Shown in pieces: positions 5,597-5,611 of a DNA stretch of 5,611 nt (position 1 is the first letter of the stretch; every line of letters starts with the position of its first letter). The DNA comes from Bacteroidales bacterium (lineage in GTDB: Bacteria > Bacteroidota > Bacteroidia > Bacteroidales > Bacteroidaceae). The notes beneath the pieces were generated by a model. The model made no database searches and was not told the DNA's origin. It saw nothing but the letters and a program-made list of their open reading frames with translations. Location of the stretch: positions 1 through 5,611 of the forward strand of contig SFCY01000173.1 of assembly GCA_004558865.1 (NCBI GenBank). The letters are read 5' to 3'. The translations under genes and the position numbers were made by a program.

Positions 5597-5611
5597 TTGT
5601 TGTAAGGAAAA

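Larger units (their letters stand above)
5324..5611. other. Intergenic region upstream of trmN6, with a palindrome and promoter-like sites
   Basis: No credible gene is seen on either strand. The part next to trmN6 (5324-5425) is GC-rich with no recognisable element. It is followed by a small hairpin, ATGGA (5432-5436) with TCCAT (5448-5452), then the long palindrome at 5461-5521 and two + strand -7-like elements. The last of these lies 15 bases from the window edge, so a rightward gene probably starts just outside. Confidence 0.6.

Noticed and set aside
1..5611. CRISPR array, RNA gene or multi-gene defence system
   Set aside because: No regularly spaced repeats, tRNA- or rRNA-like sequence, or defence-type protein motifs were seen on either strand. 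The 21-bp duplication has no spacer.

Overview
The window looks like chromosomal DNA of a Bacteroidota bacterium, most likely a Prevotella/Segatella-type Bacteroidales. This rests on: promoter cores matching the Bacteroidota -7 element TAnnTTTG at several intergenic sites; AT-rich leaders without a clear Shine-Dalgarno before starts; a secreted protein ending in the YDLGGRRV-type tail common in Prevotella; and C-ending codon use in the chromosomal genes. Species cannot be told from this sequence.

Layout, left to right. Positions 1-551 hold no convincing gene: a possible terminator hairpin (63-100), a perfect 21-bp tandem duplication (240-281) and a Bacteroidota promoter (402-435). Positions 552-2231 (+) encode a large exported protein of unknown function whose frame is cut by a single amber codon at 837-839. 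Two strong hairpins (2256-2318 and 2352-2391) separate it from a convergent DoxX-family membrane protein gene (minus strand, stop at 2419). The start of doxX is lost at the end of a complete insertion sequence (2831-4610) with 19-bp perfect inverted repeats and one 552-residue IS1182-like DDE transposase. Five bases beyond the element is the stop codon of a trmN6-like tRNA methyltransferase gene (minus, 4616-5323). The right edge (5324-5611) has no gene; it holds a long near-perfect palindrome (5461-5521) and two + strand promoter-like -7 elements that probably serve a gene beyond the window.

How the parts relate. trmN6 and doxX read in the same direction and, without the insertion sequence, would be almost touching, so they were probably co-transcribed. 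The element split them and appears to have landed in or at the doxX start codon. The amber codon in the exported-protein gene is a second, independent lesion. I see no novel multi-gene system here. The points most worth following are the amber-interrupted secreted protein, the insertion at the doxX start with no visible target duplication, and the unexplained palindrome at 5461-5521.
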